From NCBI RefSeq assembly GCF_027270735.1, contig NZ_JAPWIJ010000006.1, positions 1-64,000 of the forward strand: 64,000 nucleotides of DNA, written 5' to 3'. The notes under the pieces were generated by a model. The model was given only the letters and a program-made list of their open reading frames with translations, was not told where the DNA came from and did no database searches. Source of the stretch: Rhodococcus ruber (GTDB lineage Bacteria; Actinomycetota; Actinomycetes; Mycobacteriales; Mycobacteriaceae). The position numbers and the translations under genes were made by a program. Positions 11,007 through 19,651 of the stretch are shown here, piece after piece; position 1 is the stretch's first letter, and every line of letters starts with the position of its first letter.

Positions 11007-11735
11007 TCAGCCGGTGATGTTGAACGGCTCCGGCACACTCTTGAGCTCGCCGAGCTGCGCGATCGCCTGGTACGCACCGACACCCACCGGGATGCGCTCT
11101 TCGCCGCAACCCGGAACGGAGTTGGTACCCGACCACTTGACCGTGAATCCGGCTTGCTCGCCGGGCTTGAAGGTACGCAGATCGGACGCGGCGTTGGGGA
11201 AGCAGTCGACGTTGGACCAGATGCGTTGGTTGTCGAGGGTGTAGACGAGCGCCTGTTGCAGACCGGCACCGACGTCGCGCTGACATTCGGTGGAGCCGAT
11301 GTTCGTGATGACCACGGTGAACACGGGCTCTTCACCCAGACGGTAGGTGGCCTTTTCCGGCGTCACCTTGATCGCGAGCGACTGGTCCGGGCATTGATTG
11401 GCGATCACCGGAGCCGGTGCACCGCTGGTTGTCACTGCTGCGCCACCACCGGCTGCAGAGTCGGTGCCTCCACCAGATCCACCGGAACCGCCGCCGGAGC
11501 CACCCGAGCCACCGGAATCACCTTGGGTGGCGGACGAACTGGGTGATGGCAGAGCCGAGGTCGATGCCGGTGCGGACACGACACCGGCGGGAGCGGCCTC
11601 GGTGTCGTCGGAACCGCCGCTGAGCGAAGCGATGAACCACACGATCAATCCGAGGACGACAACGGCCGCACCGATGGCGAGCGCGCGGCGTCGCCAATAG
11701 ATTTCGGGAGGCAAAGGCCCGCTCGGTTCCAACAC
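11007..11735 (-). CDS. Membrane-anchored extracytoplasmic protein (Rv3587c-like)
   Basis: 242 aa with one transmembrane segment near residues 18-38 and a short basic cytoplasmic N-terminus, then a Ser/Pro/Gly-rich linker (about 45-95, with GGSGG repeats) and a folded C-terminal domain (about 105-242) containing several cysteines, likely disulfide-bonded outside the cell. Function unknown. The call is supported by position between disA and the carbonic anhydrase gene, matching the mycobacterial order. Start: GTG 11735. Confidence 0.7.
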   Translation of the reverse strand: MLEPSGPLPPEIYWRRRALAIGAAVVVLGLIVWFIASLSGGSDDTEAAPAGVVSAPASTSALPSPSSSATQGDSGGSGGSGGGSGGSGGGTDSAAGGGAAVTTSGAPAPVIANQCPDQSLAIKVTPEKATYRLGEEPVFTVVITNIGSTECQRDVGAGLQQALVYTLDNQRIWSNVDCFPNAASDLRTFKPGEQAGFTVKWSGTNSVPGCGEERIPVGVGAYQAIAQLGELKSVPEPFNITG

Positions 11736-11825
11736 GAATCAACCGTATGCGGCCGGAGGCAACCTTTCCCTGAGCCCACGCGGCGTGTCGCGTGAACGAC
11801 TCGCTCGCACGGGCTCGGGGGCGAG

Positions 11826-12452
11826 TCAGGCGGGCTGTTCGCCGATGTCGCCGATGACCTCGCGGAGCTGCGCGTGTCCCTTCGACAGCTGGTAGGTGAG
11901 GCCGACGATCGCGAGTTCCCCGGCCTCTACCTTCTCGGCCACGATGCGGGAGCGCTGCATCAGCAAATTGCCGGTCTCTTGGACGTGCCGTGCCTCGAAC
12001 TCGTCGACGGCCTCGTGACCGTCACGTCGGGCCGAGAGCACCGACGGGGTGACGCGTTCGACGACGTCCCGAATGTAGCCACCGGGGACGTCTCCGCTTT
12101 CGAGGGCATCGACGGTCGCCTGGACTGCACCGCAGTGATCGTGACCGAGCACCACGATCAGCGGCGCGTTCAGTACCGCCACGCCGTACTCGATGGAACC
12201 GAGGACGGCGGAGTCCACCACATGACCGGCAGTGCGGACGACGAACATGTCACCGAGGCCCTGGTCGAAGATGATCTCGGCGGCTACACGCGAGTCGGCG
12301 CAGCCGAACAGGATGGCACCGGGATGCTGAGCACTCTCGAGGCGAGCACGGTCCTCGATACCCTGCGACGGGTGCAGGACCTCTCCGGAGACGAACCGTT
12401 GGTTGCCTTCCTTGAGTGACTTCCAGGCAGCGATCGGATTCGAAGCAGGCAT
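11826..12452 (-). CDS. canB: Beta-class carbonic anhydrase
   Basis: Cytosolic zinc enzyme interconverting CO2 and bicarbonate. The 208-aa product shows the beta-class zinc site: Cys51 and Asp53 within GCADSR, and His104 and Cys107 within GHDHCGA. An upstream in-frame extension to 12554 is open but unlike the family, so ATG 12452 is chosen. A CACAAT box 6 nt before this ATG fits a leaderless start. It is divergent from mutY, as are canB (Rv3588c) and mutY (Rv3589) in M. tuberculosis. Confidence 0.94.
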   Translation of the reverse strand: MPASNPIAAWKSLKEGNQRFVSGEVLHPSQGIEDRARLESAQHPGAILFGCADSRVAAEIIFDQGLGDMFVVRTAGHVVDSAVLGSIEYGVAVLNAPLIVVLGHDHCGAVQATVDALESGDVPGGYIRDVVERVTPSVLSARRDGHEAVDEFEARHVQETGNLLMQRSRIVAEKVEAGELAIVGLTYQLSKGHAQLREVIGDIGEQPA

Positions 12453-12572
12453 GGATTCATTGTGCACGCGGAGCGTGCCATCGGCTAGTTGGGTACACGT
12501 GCATCGAGTTACCGGCGAGTCGGGTTCACTACTGTTGGTACCCGTCACAGACACGAGGAGAAGGGCGCACAG

Positions 12573-13457
12573 TTGCCGATCGATGCCGAGGCTCTGCTCG
12601 GATGGTTCGATACCGACGGACGCGACCTACCGTGGCGTCGTCCGGGAGTGACCGCATGGCAGATCCTGATGAGCGAGATCATGCTGCAGCAGACGCCCGT
12701 CGTGCGGGTGGCTCCCATCTGGGACCAGTGGGTGCAGCGGTGGCCGGTCCCCTCGGCGATGGCCGCGTCGTCGCAGGCCGAGGTGCTGCGGGCGTGGGGG
12801 AAGCTGGGATACCCGCGTCGCGCATTGCGTCTGCACGAGTGTTCTCGGGTGCTCGCCGAGGACTACGGTGACGAGGTTCCGCATGACGTCGACACCCTGC
12901 TCGGCCTGCCCGGCATCGGGGCCTACACGGCCAGGGCGGTGGCGACTTTCGCCTACGGTCAGCGAGTTCCGGTGGTGGACACCAATGTTCGACGCGTCGT
13001 CGCGCGTGCGTTGCACGGCAACGCCGAGCCTGGAAATCCCTCGACGACAAGGGATTTGGCCGACGTCGAACAACTGCTCCCGAAGAGCGTGCCCCGCGCA
13101 GCCCGATACTCGGCGGCGTTGATGGAGCTGGGCGCGTTGATCTGCACCGCCAAGAATCCAGCGTGCTTGCTGTGCCCGCTGCCGGAGTGCGCCTGGATCG
13201 AGGCGGGAAGACCGGCGCACACCGGGCCTGCGAAGAAGGTCCAGAAGTTCGCGGGCACCGACCGTCAGGTTCGCGGCAAGCTCATGTCGGTGCTGCGCGA
13301 GAGCACCGGCCCAGTCGAGCGAGCTCAGCTCGACATCGTCTGGCCCACCGACCCGACCCAACGCGACCGTGCTCTCGATTCGTTGCTCACCGACGGCTTG
13401 ATCGAGCAGACCGAATCGGGATTGTTCGCCCTGGCAGGCGAGGGCTCGGACGGCTAG
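12573..13457 (+). CDS. mutY: A/G-specific adenine glycosylase MutY
   Basis: Removes adenine mispaired with 8-oxoguanine. The 294-aa product has the catalytic Glu helix (SEIMLQQT), helix-hairpin-helix LPGIGAYTA with the downstream catalytic Asp (VVDTNVRR), and a [4Fe-4S] ligand set C-x6-C-x2-C-x4-C in ICTAKNPACLLCPLPEC; the last gap is x5 in E. coli. The C-terminal domain is short compared with E. coli. The start TTG 12573 is chosen because GAGGAGAAGG lies just upstream. Its stop shares CTAG with the convergent hydrolase. Confidence 0.93.
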   Translation: MPIDAEALLGWFDTDGRDLPWRRPGVTAWQILMSEIMLQQTPVVRVAPIWDQWVQRWPVPSAMAASSQAEVLRAWGKLGYPRRALRLHECSRVLAEDYGDEVPHDVDTLLGLPGIGAYTARAVATFAYGQRVPVVDTNVRRVVARALHGNAEPGNPSTTRDLADVEQLLPKSVPRAARYSAALMELGALICTAKNPACLLCPLPECAWIEAGRPAHTGPAKKVQKFAGTDRQVRGKLMSVLRESTGPVERAQLDIVWPTDPTQRDRALDSLLTDGLIEQTESGLFALAGEGSDG

Positions 13458-14272
13458 GACGCCAGAAACTCGACGAGAGTCGCATTGACGGCATCCGGGC
13501 GTTCGAGGTAGCCGAAGTGACCGGTGTCGGCAATTTCTACATAGCGCGCACCGGGTATCGCGGCGGCAACGTCGCGGCACTGCTGCACCGGAATCATGCG
13601 GTCATCGGCAAATCCGATCACCAGAGATTTTGACCTGATTGCCCGATATGCAGCCAATCGATCTGTCCCGGAACGCATTTCGAGTCCGATCTGCGCCCGC
13701 ATTCCCGCCGTCTTCTTGCCACCCGAATATTCGAGTACTGCCAGCCAATCGCCGATCGCAGCGTCGTCGGCCAGTGTCTTCGGTGAAAAGTTCTGCATCG
13801 CAGTCATTGCCGCGCGGTACGACGCGGGAAGTTCGATTCCGGCGTCGTGGAGATCCTTCTCGCCCTTCGACATCTGCGCACGAAAAGTGGTGGTCTTACC
13901 GAAGGTGGCCATCATCACTGCATGCGAGACCAGATCCGGCCGGGCCAAAGCCAATTCCTGGGTGACACGGGCCCCCATCGAGGTGCCCACGACGCGCGCG
14001 GGGCCCCCACCGAGGTGCTCTACGAGGGCAGCGGTGTCGGCCACCAGGTCGTCGAGCATCATCCCGCCTGCGCACTCGGACGACGGTGCGATGCCGCGAT
14101 TGTCGAACGTGACGACCCGGTACCCCTGCTTCACCAGGGTAGGAACCTGATGGGTTCGCCACACTCGTCCCGGACTACCGGTGCCCATCACCAGCACCAC
14201 CAGTGGTCCGTTGCCGGTGACGTCGTAGTTCAGGTCGATTCCGTTGAGCTTCGCGAGCGGCATTCGGATCAT
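13454..14272 (-). CDS. Alpha/beta-fold hydrolase
   Basis: 272-aa alpha/beta hydrolase. It has the oxyanion segment VLVMGTGSPG, nucleophile elbow GTSMGA (Ser), an acid in the DRMIP region, and catalytic His in ADTGHFGYLERP. Substrate unknown. The start ATG 14272 overlaps the upstream hydrolase stop (ATGA), so the two hydrolases form a coupled pair; a later ATG at 14263 is also possible. No signal peptide. Convergent stop overlap with mutY. Confidence 0.85.
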   Translation of the reverse strand: MIRMPLAKLNGIDLNYDVTGNGPLVVLVMGTGSPGRVWRTHQVPTLVKQGYRVVTFDNRGIAPSSECAGGMMLDDLVADTAALVEHLGGGPARVVGTSMGARVTQELALARPDLVSHAVMMATFGKTTTFRAQMSKGEKDLHDAGIELPASYRAAMTAMQNFSPKTLADDAAIGDWLAVLEYSGGKKTAGMRAQIGLEMRSGTDRLAAYRAIRSKSLVIGFADDRMIPVQQCRDVAAAIPGARYVEIADTGHFGYLERPDAVNATLVEFLAS

Positions 14273-15006
14273 CTTAGTGTGCGCAGGAACCCCTCGACCG
14301 CCGTGCGATATCGCTCGGGGGCCTCGTCGTGAATCAGGTGCGCTGCGTTCTCGATCCTCACATACGTCGATCCGGGCTTGCGTGCGTGCATCTGTCGCAT
14401 CTGCCCTGTCGGGGTGATGGAGTGCTCTCCCTCGATCAACAGCGCCGGAGACGCGACGGCATCCCACTCGTTCCAGAAATGACGCGTACCCCATTCCTGC
14501 GAGATCGCCTCGAAGGTGTCGACATCGCCGTGCAGTCGCCAGCCGTCGTCAGCGTGCTCGAAGGAATCCAGAAAGTATTGTCCTGCAACGTCTCCGAAGA
14601 AAGCGCGCACCGCATCCGCGTCGGGAAAGGGTTGCGGCCATGCCCGCATCATCGCGGCCCAATCGTCGGCGGTGCGGCCCCGGAAATCCGGTGCGATGTC
14701 TTCGATCACGAGGGCGGTCACCAGGTCGGGTCGCCCTGCTGCCGCACACCAGGCATGCAGCGATCCCATCGAATGACCGATGAGCACACTCGGGCCGAGC
14801 GACTCCAGATTCTCCAGCAGATCCGCTACGAACGACTCGGTCGAGAGCTCGGACGGTGCCGGCCGCCGGTGCCCTGGCGCGTCGTAGGTGTGCACGTGCC
14901 CGAATTCTCGAAGCCACGGAACCTGTCGACGCCAGGTGGCCGCACTACCCATCAACCCGTGCAGCAGCAGTATCGAACGGCCGGATCCACCCTCGTCGTA
15001 GAGCAT
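14269..15006 (-). CDS. Alpha/beta-fold hydrolase (Rv3591c-like)
   Basis: 245-aa alpha/beta hydrolase with oxyanion region LLLHGLMGSAATW, nucleophile elbow GHSMGS, and a C-terminal His in ENAAHLIHDE. It occupies the position of Rv3591c, divergent from the mhuD homologue over only 36 nt. An open extension upstream of ATG 15006 overlaps mhuD and is rejected. GTG 15009 is an alternative start. Substrate unknown. Confidence 0.85.
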   Translation of the reverse strand: MLYDEGGSGRSILLLHGLMGSAATWRRQVPWLREFGHVHTYDAPGHRRPAPSELSTESFVADLLENLESLGPSVLIGHSMGSLHAWCAAAGRPDLVTALVIEDIAPDFRGRTADDWAAMMRAWPQPFPDADAVRAFFGDVAGQYFLDSFEHADDGWRLHGDVDTFEAISQEWGTRHFWNEWDAVASPALLIEGEHSITPTGQMRQMHARKPGSTYVRIENAAHLIHDEAPERYRTAVEGFLRTLR

Positions 15007-15008
15007 CA

Positions 15009-15035
15009 CCGCCGAGCATAACGGCGGAGTAATCT
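15009..15035. promoter_or_regulatory. Inverted repeat and leaderless -10 box ahead of mhuD
   Basis: CCGCCG (15009-15014) and CGGCGG (15022-15027) form an inverted repeat with a 7-nt centre. TAATCT (15030-15035) then lies 7 nt before the mhuD ATG, consistent with leaderless transcription. The repeat overlaps the start of the divergent hydrolase gene and could be an operator. No iron-box consensus was recognised. Confidence 0.4.
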
Positions 15036-15042
15036 CGAGAGC

Positions 15043-15354
15043 ATGGCCATTGTGAAGATCAACGCGATCGACGTACCGGAGGGCGCAGGCCCCGAACTCG
15101 AGAAGCGCTTCGCCGCTCGTGCCGGAACGGTCGACGGCTCCCCCGGGTTCCTCGGGTTCCAGTTGCTCCGGCCGGTCAAGGGTGAGTCGCGTTATTTCGT
15201 CGTCACCCAGTGGGAAGACGAGGAATCGTTCCAGGCCTGGTCCGGTGGACCGTCTCGCCAGGCACACGCCGGTTCCGGTGAGGGCAAACCGGTTTCGTCG
15301 GGAGCATCACTGCTCGAATTCGAGGTCGTACTGGACGTGCCTGCCACATCGTGA
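15043..15354 (+). CDS. mhuD: Haem-degrading monooxygenase MhuD-like
   Basis: Antibiotic-biosynthesis-monooxygenase-fold protein of 103 aa. The key residues of mycobacterial MhuD are at identical positions: Asn7 (VKINAID), Trp66 (QAWSGG) and haem-ligand His75 (RQAHAG); the start VKINAI and the SPGFLGFQLLRPVKGE stretch also match. MhuD oxidises haem to mycobilins and releases iron. It is in the Rv3592 position. It is convergent with the GGDEF-EAL gene 10 nt downstream. Confidence 0.93.
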   Translation: MAIVKINAIDVPEGAGPELEKRFAARAGTVDGSPGFLGFQLLRPVKGESRYFVVTQWEDEESFQAWSGGPSRQAHAGSGEGKPVSSGASLLEFEVVLDVPATS

Positions 15355-15364
15355 GCAACGCTGC

Positions 15365-17677
15365 TCAGATGCGTTCGCGGGCGAGTTCCCACTCGAGTTT
15401 CGTCGGCATCTCCGAATCCAGTTTCGCGACGGCATCGGCCAAGAACTCTGCGGGCATCGGCCTACCCAAGAAGTAGCCCTGGGCACCGTCGCACCCGAGC
15501 AGTCGGAGCGCATCGAGCGTGCCCTCGTCCTCGACCCCCTCTGCCATCACTCGCACCCCGAGGCTTCGAGCCAGGTCTATGGTCGAGCGCACGATCGACG
15601 CGTCGGTGTCGTCGGTGTTCATCTTCGACACGAACGAGCGGTCGATCTTGAGCGTCTGCACCGGCAGACTCTGCAGATACGCCAACGAGCTGTAGCCGGT
15701 GCCGTAATCGTCGATCGCAATGGTCGCCCCCAAGCCACGCAGGGAGGCCAACGCGTTCACCGAACGCACCGGGTCGGTCATCGCGGTCGTCTCGGTGACC
15801 TCGAACTCCAGCGTGTGCGCGGGCACCGCGTACTTGGCCAGCGCAGCCGACACCTGTTCGGTCAGTGTCTCGTCGAGCAGGTTCCTGACCGAAAGATTGA
15901 CCGAGACAGACAGATTGACGCCACGGCGTCGTAACGCGCTGCACTGCGCCAACGCCTCGTCGAGCACAAGCGCGGTGATTGCGGGCAGCATGCCGGTCCG
16001 CTCGGCGTCGGGCAGAAAGATCGACGGGCCGATCAACCCCTCACGTGGATGCTGCCACCGCAGCAGAGCTTCGACGCGATCGACGCTGCCCGATTCCAGA
16101 TCCAGGCACGGCTGGAAGAAGACCCGAAGCTGATGATCCCGAATCGCGGTGTCGAGCTCGCCCAGCAACCGCATCTGATCGTGGCGGTCACGATCCATGT
16201 CGGGTTCGTATCGACCGACTCGGGTGTGCCCTGCCTTGGCCGCGGTCAGCGCCACATGAGCCTGCTGCATCATCGCCTCACCGTCGATCGGCGTCGCCGA
16301 CGGACCCTCCGGCCGGTACGCACATACCGCCGAATCCTCGATGGCTGCTACTCCGACAGTCGCATCGAGGGCGACGTTGATGTCGTGGACGAACATCTTG
16401 CGACTGACGGCGAACTGCAGCTGTGCGGCGGTCTCGCACACGTCGGTCCGGTCGGGACTCCTGCGCATCGCGACGACGAATTGATCACCACCGAGGCGTC
16501 CGACCAGATCGTCCGATCGAACCGATGCGACGAGTCGATGGCCGATCTCACGCAGCACAGTGTCGCCCACGCTGTAACCGAACGTCTCGTTGATCTGAGC
16601 GAAGCGGTCGATGTCGACCACCAGCGTGAAGACATCCGAATCACCGCGAGTGGCGAGCATCGTGTCCAAACGCTCCCGAAGTAGACGCCGGCTGGCGAGT
16701 CCGGTCACCGCATCCGTACGTGCAACATCCTCGAGGATGGCGGCCTGCAGTCGCAGCGTCCGCACGAAGCGCGCCATCCGGAACCCGACAAGCAGGATGA
16801 CCAGCGCCGAGGATCCCACGATGAGCCAACCCCATTGCTCGACGGGAACGCCGCGGGCCAGCTGCACGGTCATCACCGTCGGTGTCACGGCGACCGCAAC
16901 CGAGAGTCCGAAGAACCGTCCCTTACCGAATTTGAACGGACCGGGCCGTTCGGCCCGCCTCGCCGACTTCTGCGCATCGTGCAGGGCGACGACTCCGAAG
17001 CAGACGTACGAGGCCAACCACATCGCGTTCGGAATAGTCGACCCGTAGACCTCGGTGTTGCTCACGGCGGCGTAGGACGCGAAGTCGGCCGATACGAGCA
17101 GTACCACCCCGACTGCCGCGGCCACGAGCGGAACCGTGGTCGACCGCGTGACGAGGTACAAACTGCCGACGAGAGTCAACAAGAACGCGTCGACGGTGAG
17201 GTACGCCGTTGCCGGCCATAGGGCCATGGCCTCCGAGACCGACCGGGTCGAGCCGTCGGACACGACGAACACCCAGGTGACGAGACCGAAGCCCACGGCG
17301 ACGATCAGGCACTCGTACAGTTCCTCCATCCCGAACACCAGACCGTTCTCGTCGGCGGCACGGGCGAACCCGACTGCGATGATCGCGTAGCCCAGAAGGT
17401 AGAAGACGTCCGCGGCGGAGAACGTCGACACCCGACCACCGTCGATCTTCATCACGGCTATCAGCGCGTCCCCGATGCCCCAGCTGCCGAAGCCGACGGC
17501 CATGTACTTCCACGTCCGCTTGTCCGGGCCGGGTTCACCCACGTAGCGATGCACGAAGGCGGCCACTGTGGCCGAAACCACGATTGCGTAGATCGCGTTC
17601 CGGGGTAATCCCTGCGGGGCTGTTGCGTAGCCCACCACCGCAATCGCACCGAGGCCCAGGAAGCGCGTCCACAACAT
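15365..17677 (-). CDS. Membrane GGDEF-EAL protein (c-di-GMP turnover)
   Basis: 770 aa. Residues 1-300 form a multi-pass membrane region (about 8-9 hydrophobic segments); a GGDEF domain follows (about 320-490) and an EAL domain (about 510-755). The GGDEF signature is GGDQF (396-400), so the conserved Glu is replaced and cyclase activity is doubtful. The EAL domain keeps EALLR (536-540), the SVNLS Asn, IAIDDYGTGYSS and AEGVE, so phosphodiesterase activity is plausible. AGGAAGGACGG precedes ATG 17677. Likely a membrane-sensing c-di-GMP phosphodiesterase. Confidence 0.88.
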   Translation of the reverse strand: MLWTRFLGLGAIAVVGYATAPQGLPRNAIYAIVVSATVAAFVHRYVGEPGPDKRTWKYMAVGFGSWGIGDALIAVMKIDGGRVSTFSAADVFYLLGYAIIAVGFARAADENGLVFGMEELYECLIVAVGFGLVTWVFVVSDGSTRSVSEAMALWPATAYLTVDAFLLTLVGSLYLVTRSTTVPLVAAAVGVVLLVSADFASYAAVSNTEVYGSTIPNAMWLASYVCFGVVALHDAQKSARRAERPGPFKFGKGRFFGLSVAVAVTPTVMTVQLARGVPVEQWGWLIVGSSALVILLVGFRMARFVRTLRLQAAILEDVARTDAVTGLASRRLLRERLDTMLATRGDSDVFTLVVDIDRFAQINETFGYSVGDTVLREIGHRLVASVRSDDLVGRLGGDQFVVAMRRSPDRTDVCETAAQLQFAVSRKMFVHDINVALDATVGVAAIEDSAVCAYRPEGPSATPIDGEAMMQQAHVALTAAKAGHTRVGRYEPDMDRDRHDQMRLLGELDTAIRDHQLRVFFQPCLDLESGSVDRVEALLRWQHPREGLIGPSIFLPDAERTGMLPAITALVLDEALAQCSALRRRGVNLSVSVNLSVRNLLDETLTEQVSAALAKYAVPAHTLEFEVTETTAMTDPVRSVNALASLRGLGATIAIDDYGTGYSSLAYLQSLPVQTLKIDRSFVSKMNTDDTDASIVRSTIDLARSLGVRVMAEGVEDEGTLDALRLLGCDGAQGYFLGRPMPAEFLADAVAKLDSEMPTKLEWELARERI

Positions 17678-17849
17678 GGTGGGCCGTCCTTCCTAGGCCG
17701 GTCGGTGCGTACCCCGAACGTGCGCAACAGCCGATCGAACCCGACGTTTGACCTCGATTCGTCACCGAATCATCTGTAGATGGGTCAATTGACGAACTAT
17801 TTCAAACCTGACGATCGTTCGCCAGTCTCACATCGGGCACCGCGCCCGT

Positions 17850-18287
17850 TCAGCCCTCCAAAGACGCATCCAAGGTGATGTCCACGCCGGTCAGCGCCTT
17901 GCTGACGGGACACGTTTCTTTTGCGGCCTGAGCAGCCTTCGCAAACCCATCTGCGTCGAGACCGTCGACCTCGCCTCGAACGGTCAGCTTGATACCCGTC
18001 AACTTGAAACCGGGCTGGTCGGGACCGAGCGAAACGTCGGCGGTGACCTCGAGGCTCTGCGGGGTACCGCCCGCCTCGGCGATCAGGGCCGACAGCTGCA
18101 TCGCGTAGCAACTCGAGTGAGCAGCCGCGATCAGTTCCTCGGGGCTGGTGGTGCCGTCGGCGTTCTCGGCGGCGCGCTTGGGAAACGACACGTCGAAAGT
18201 CGCTGCGCCGGAACTGGACAGCTCTACCTGGCCGGAACCCTGCTCGAGAGTGCCGTTCCAAGCTGTGCGTGAGGTACGAGTTGGCAT
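17850..18287 (-). CDS. OsmC-family peroxiredoxin
   Basis: 145-aa OsmC/Ohr-family protein that reduces organic peroxides. The two redox cysteines are Cys60 (HSSCYAM) and Cys125 (KETCPVS). The SPEELIAAAHSSC signature places it in the OsmC rather than the Ohr branch. GAAAGGA precedes ATG 18287. It is monocistronic. The 172-nt gap to the GGDEF-EAL gene downstream of it shows no further gene. Confidence 0.9.
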   Translation of the reverse strand: MPTRTSRTAWNGTLEQGSGQVELSSSGAATFDVSFPKRAAENADGTTSPEELIAAAHSSCYAMQLSALIAEAGGTPQSLEVTADVSLGPDQPGFKLTGIKLTVRGEVDGLDADGFAKAAQAAKETCPVSKALTGVDITLDASLEG

Positions 18288-18398
18288 CGAACTTCAGTCC
18301 TTTCGTTGTCGACCCTGTGTAGGACCGATACTCAGGCTAACGTCGGCGGCACGGCCGAGCCATCGAGTGCGGGAATCTCGACACGAAGGGTGCAACAG

Positions 18399-19586
18399 AT
18401 GAAGAAGTGCGTGCACGCACTGGCGATCGCGTCGACGGTGCTGCTGGCGAGCGCAGTGGTATCGACCCCGGTCGCGAGCGCCGATTCACTGCGTGACTTC
18501 TACGACGCGCCCGTGCCGACCATCGCCGCGGCAGCCCCCGGCGAGCTCGTGAGGACCAAGCCGGTCACCTCACCCAAGGGATTCGGACTCGGCTTCGATA
18601 TCGAACGCATTCTCTATCGGTCCAACGACACCCGCGACGAACCCATGGTCGTGTCCGGATACTCCATGACCCCCACCGCCCCGTGGCCCGGCCCCGGCCC
18701 GCGGCCGGTGATCGCCTACGCGCCCGGCACCTCCGGCATGGCCGACCGCTGCGCCGGATCGGCAGTTCTCGGCACCGTCGGGTCGTCCCCGGCCATCCTG
18801 CCGCTGCTCCTGGCCGGGTACCGCGTCGTCGCAACCGACTATCAGGGGCTGGGCACTCCCGGCGGACACACGTATCTGAACCGGCTCGCCTCGGGTCACG
18901 CTCTGCTGGACGCAGCCAGAGCGGCAGACGTCGACCCCACCACCCCGGTCGTGTTGTTCGGCTACTCCGAAGGCGGATTCGCGTCGGGGGCCGCTGCCGA
19001 AATTGCTGCCACCTACGCACCGGACCTCGATGTCGTCGGGGCATATGTCGGTGCACCACCGGCAGATCCGACGCTCAACATCGACAACCTGGACAACACG
19101 ACTCTCGGTAGCGCCGTGCTCTTCGCCGTCGACGGAATGATCAACTCCTACCCGGAACGAGCGGAGAGCATCCGCAGCCTCTTCGACTCCGACGGCAATG
19201 CCGCGCTCGATGCAGCGCAGAACTGGTGCACCACCGACCGCGCGGCCACCGACATCGTGCACACCAGCGAACTCACCCGCGACGGCCGACCACTGATCGA
19301 GCAGCTGAGCAACCCGGCTTTCGCCGAGGTGACCGCAGCGAACACCGTCGGCCGCATCGCCCCCACCATGCCGGTGTACCTGTCGCATGCAGTCGAGGAC
19401 GACACCGTGCCCGTCGCGCAGAGTCGAACACTGCTCGAGCGTTGGCAGGATCTGGGTGCCCGGGTCACCTATCGCGAGTACGAGTTTCCGGCCATCCCCT
19501 ACAAGGGCGCGAACCACCTCCCCGGGGCCCTGGCCGCATACTCCGACGTCCTGCCCTGGATCGACGGCCTGGTTCACAACAGCTGA
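18399..19586 (+). CDS. Secreted lipase/esterase (LIP family alpha/beta hydrolase)
   Basis: 395 aa with a Sec signal peptide (residues 1-28, cleavage after ASA), then an alpha/beta hydrolase with oxyanion segment APGTSG, nucleophile elbow GYSEGG (Ser190), an acid in VEDDTVP and a C-terminal GANHLPG His. It resembles the secretory lipase (LIP) family of Nocardia and Rhodococcus. The start ATG 18399 is preceded by GAAGGG; the open frame upstream lacks a signal sequence. Confidence 0.87.
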   Translation: MKKCVHALAIASTVLLASAVVSTPVASADSLRDFYDAPVPTIAAAAPGELVRTKPVTSPKGFGLGFDIERILYRSNDTRDEPMVVSGYSMTPTAPWPGPGPRPVIAYAPGTSGMADRCAGSAVLGTVGSSPAILPLLLAGYRVVATDYQGLGTPGGHTYLNRLASGHALLDAARAADVDPTTPVVLFGYSEGGFASGAAAEIAATYAPDLDVVGAYVGAPPADPTLNIDNLDNTTLGSAVLFAVDGMINSYPERAESIRSLFDSDGNAALDAAQNWCTTDRAATDIVHTSELTRDGRPLIEQLSNPAFAEVTAANTVGRIAPTMPVYLSHAVEDDTVPVAQSRTLLERWQDLGARVTYREYEFPAIPYKGANHLPGALAAYSDVLPWIDGLVHNS

Positions 19587-19651
19587 TCTCAGGTGTGAAA
19601 TCAGGGTGTTCACCGAGGCGCCGACCTCGGTGACGTTGGTTCACTCCATCC

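Noticed and set aside
12453..12554. N-terminal extension of carbonic anhydrase
   Set aside because: Unlike family N-termini and overlaps the mutY upstream region; ATG 12452 gives a standard length.
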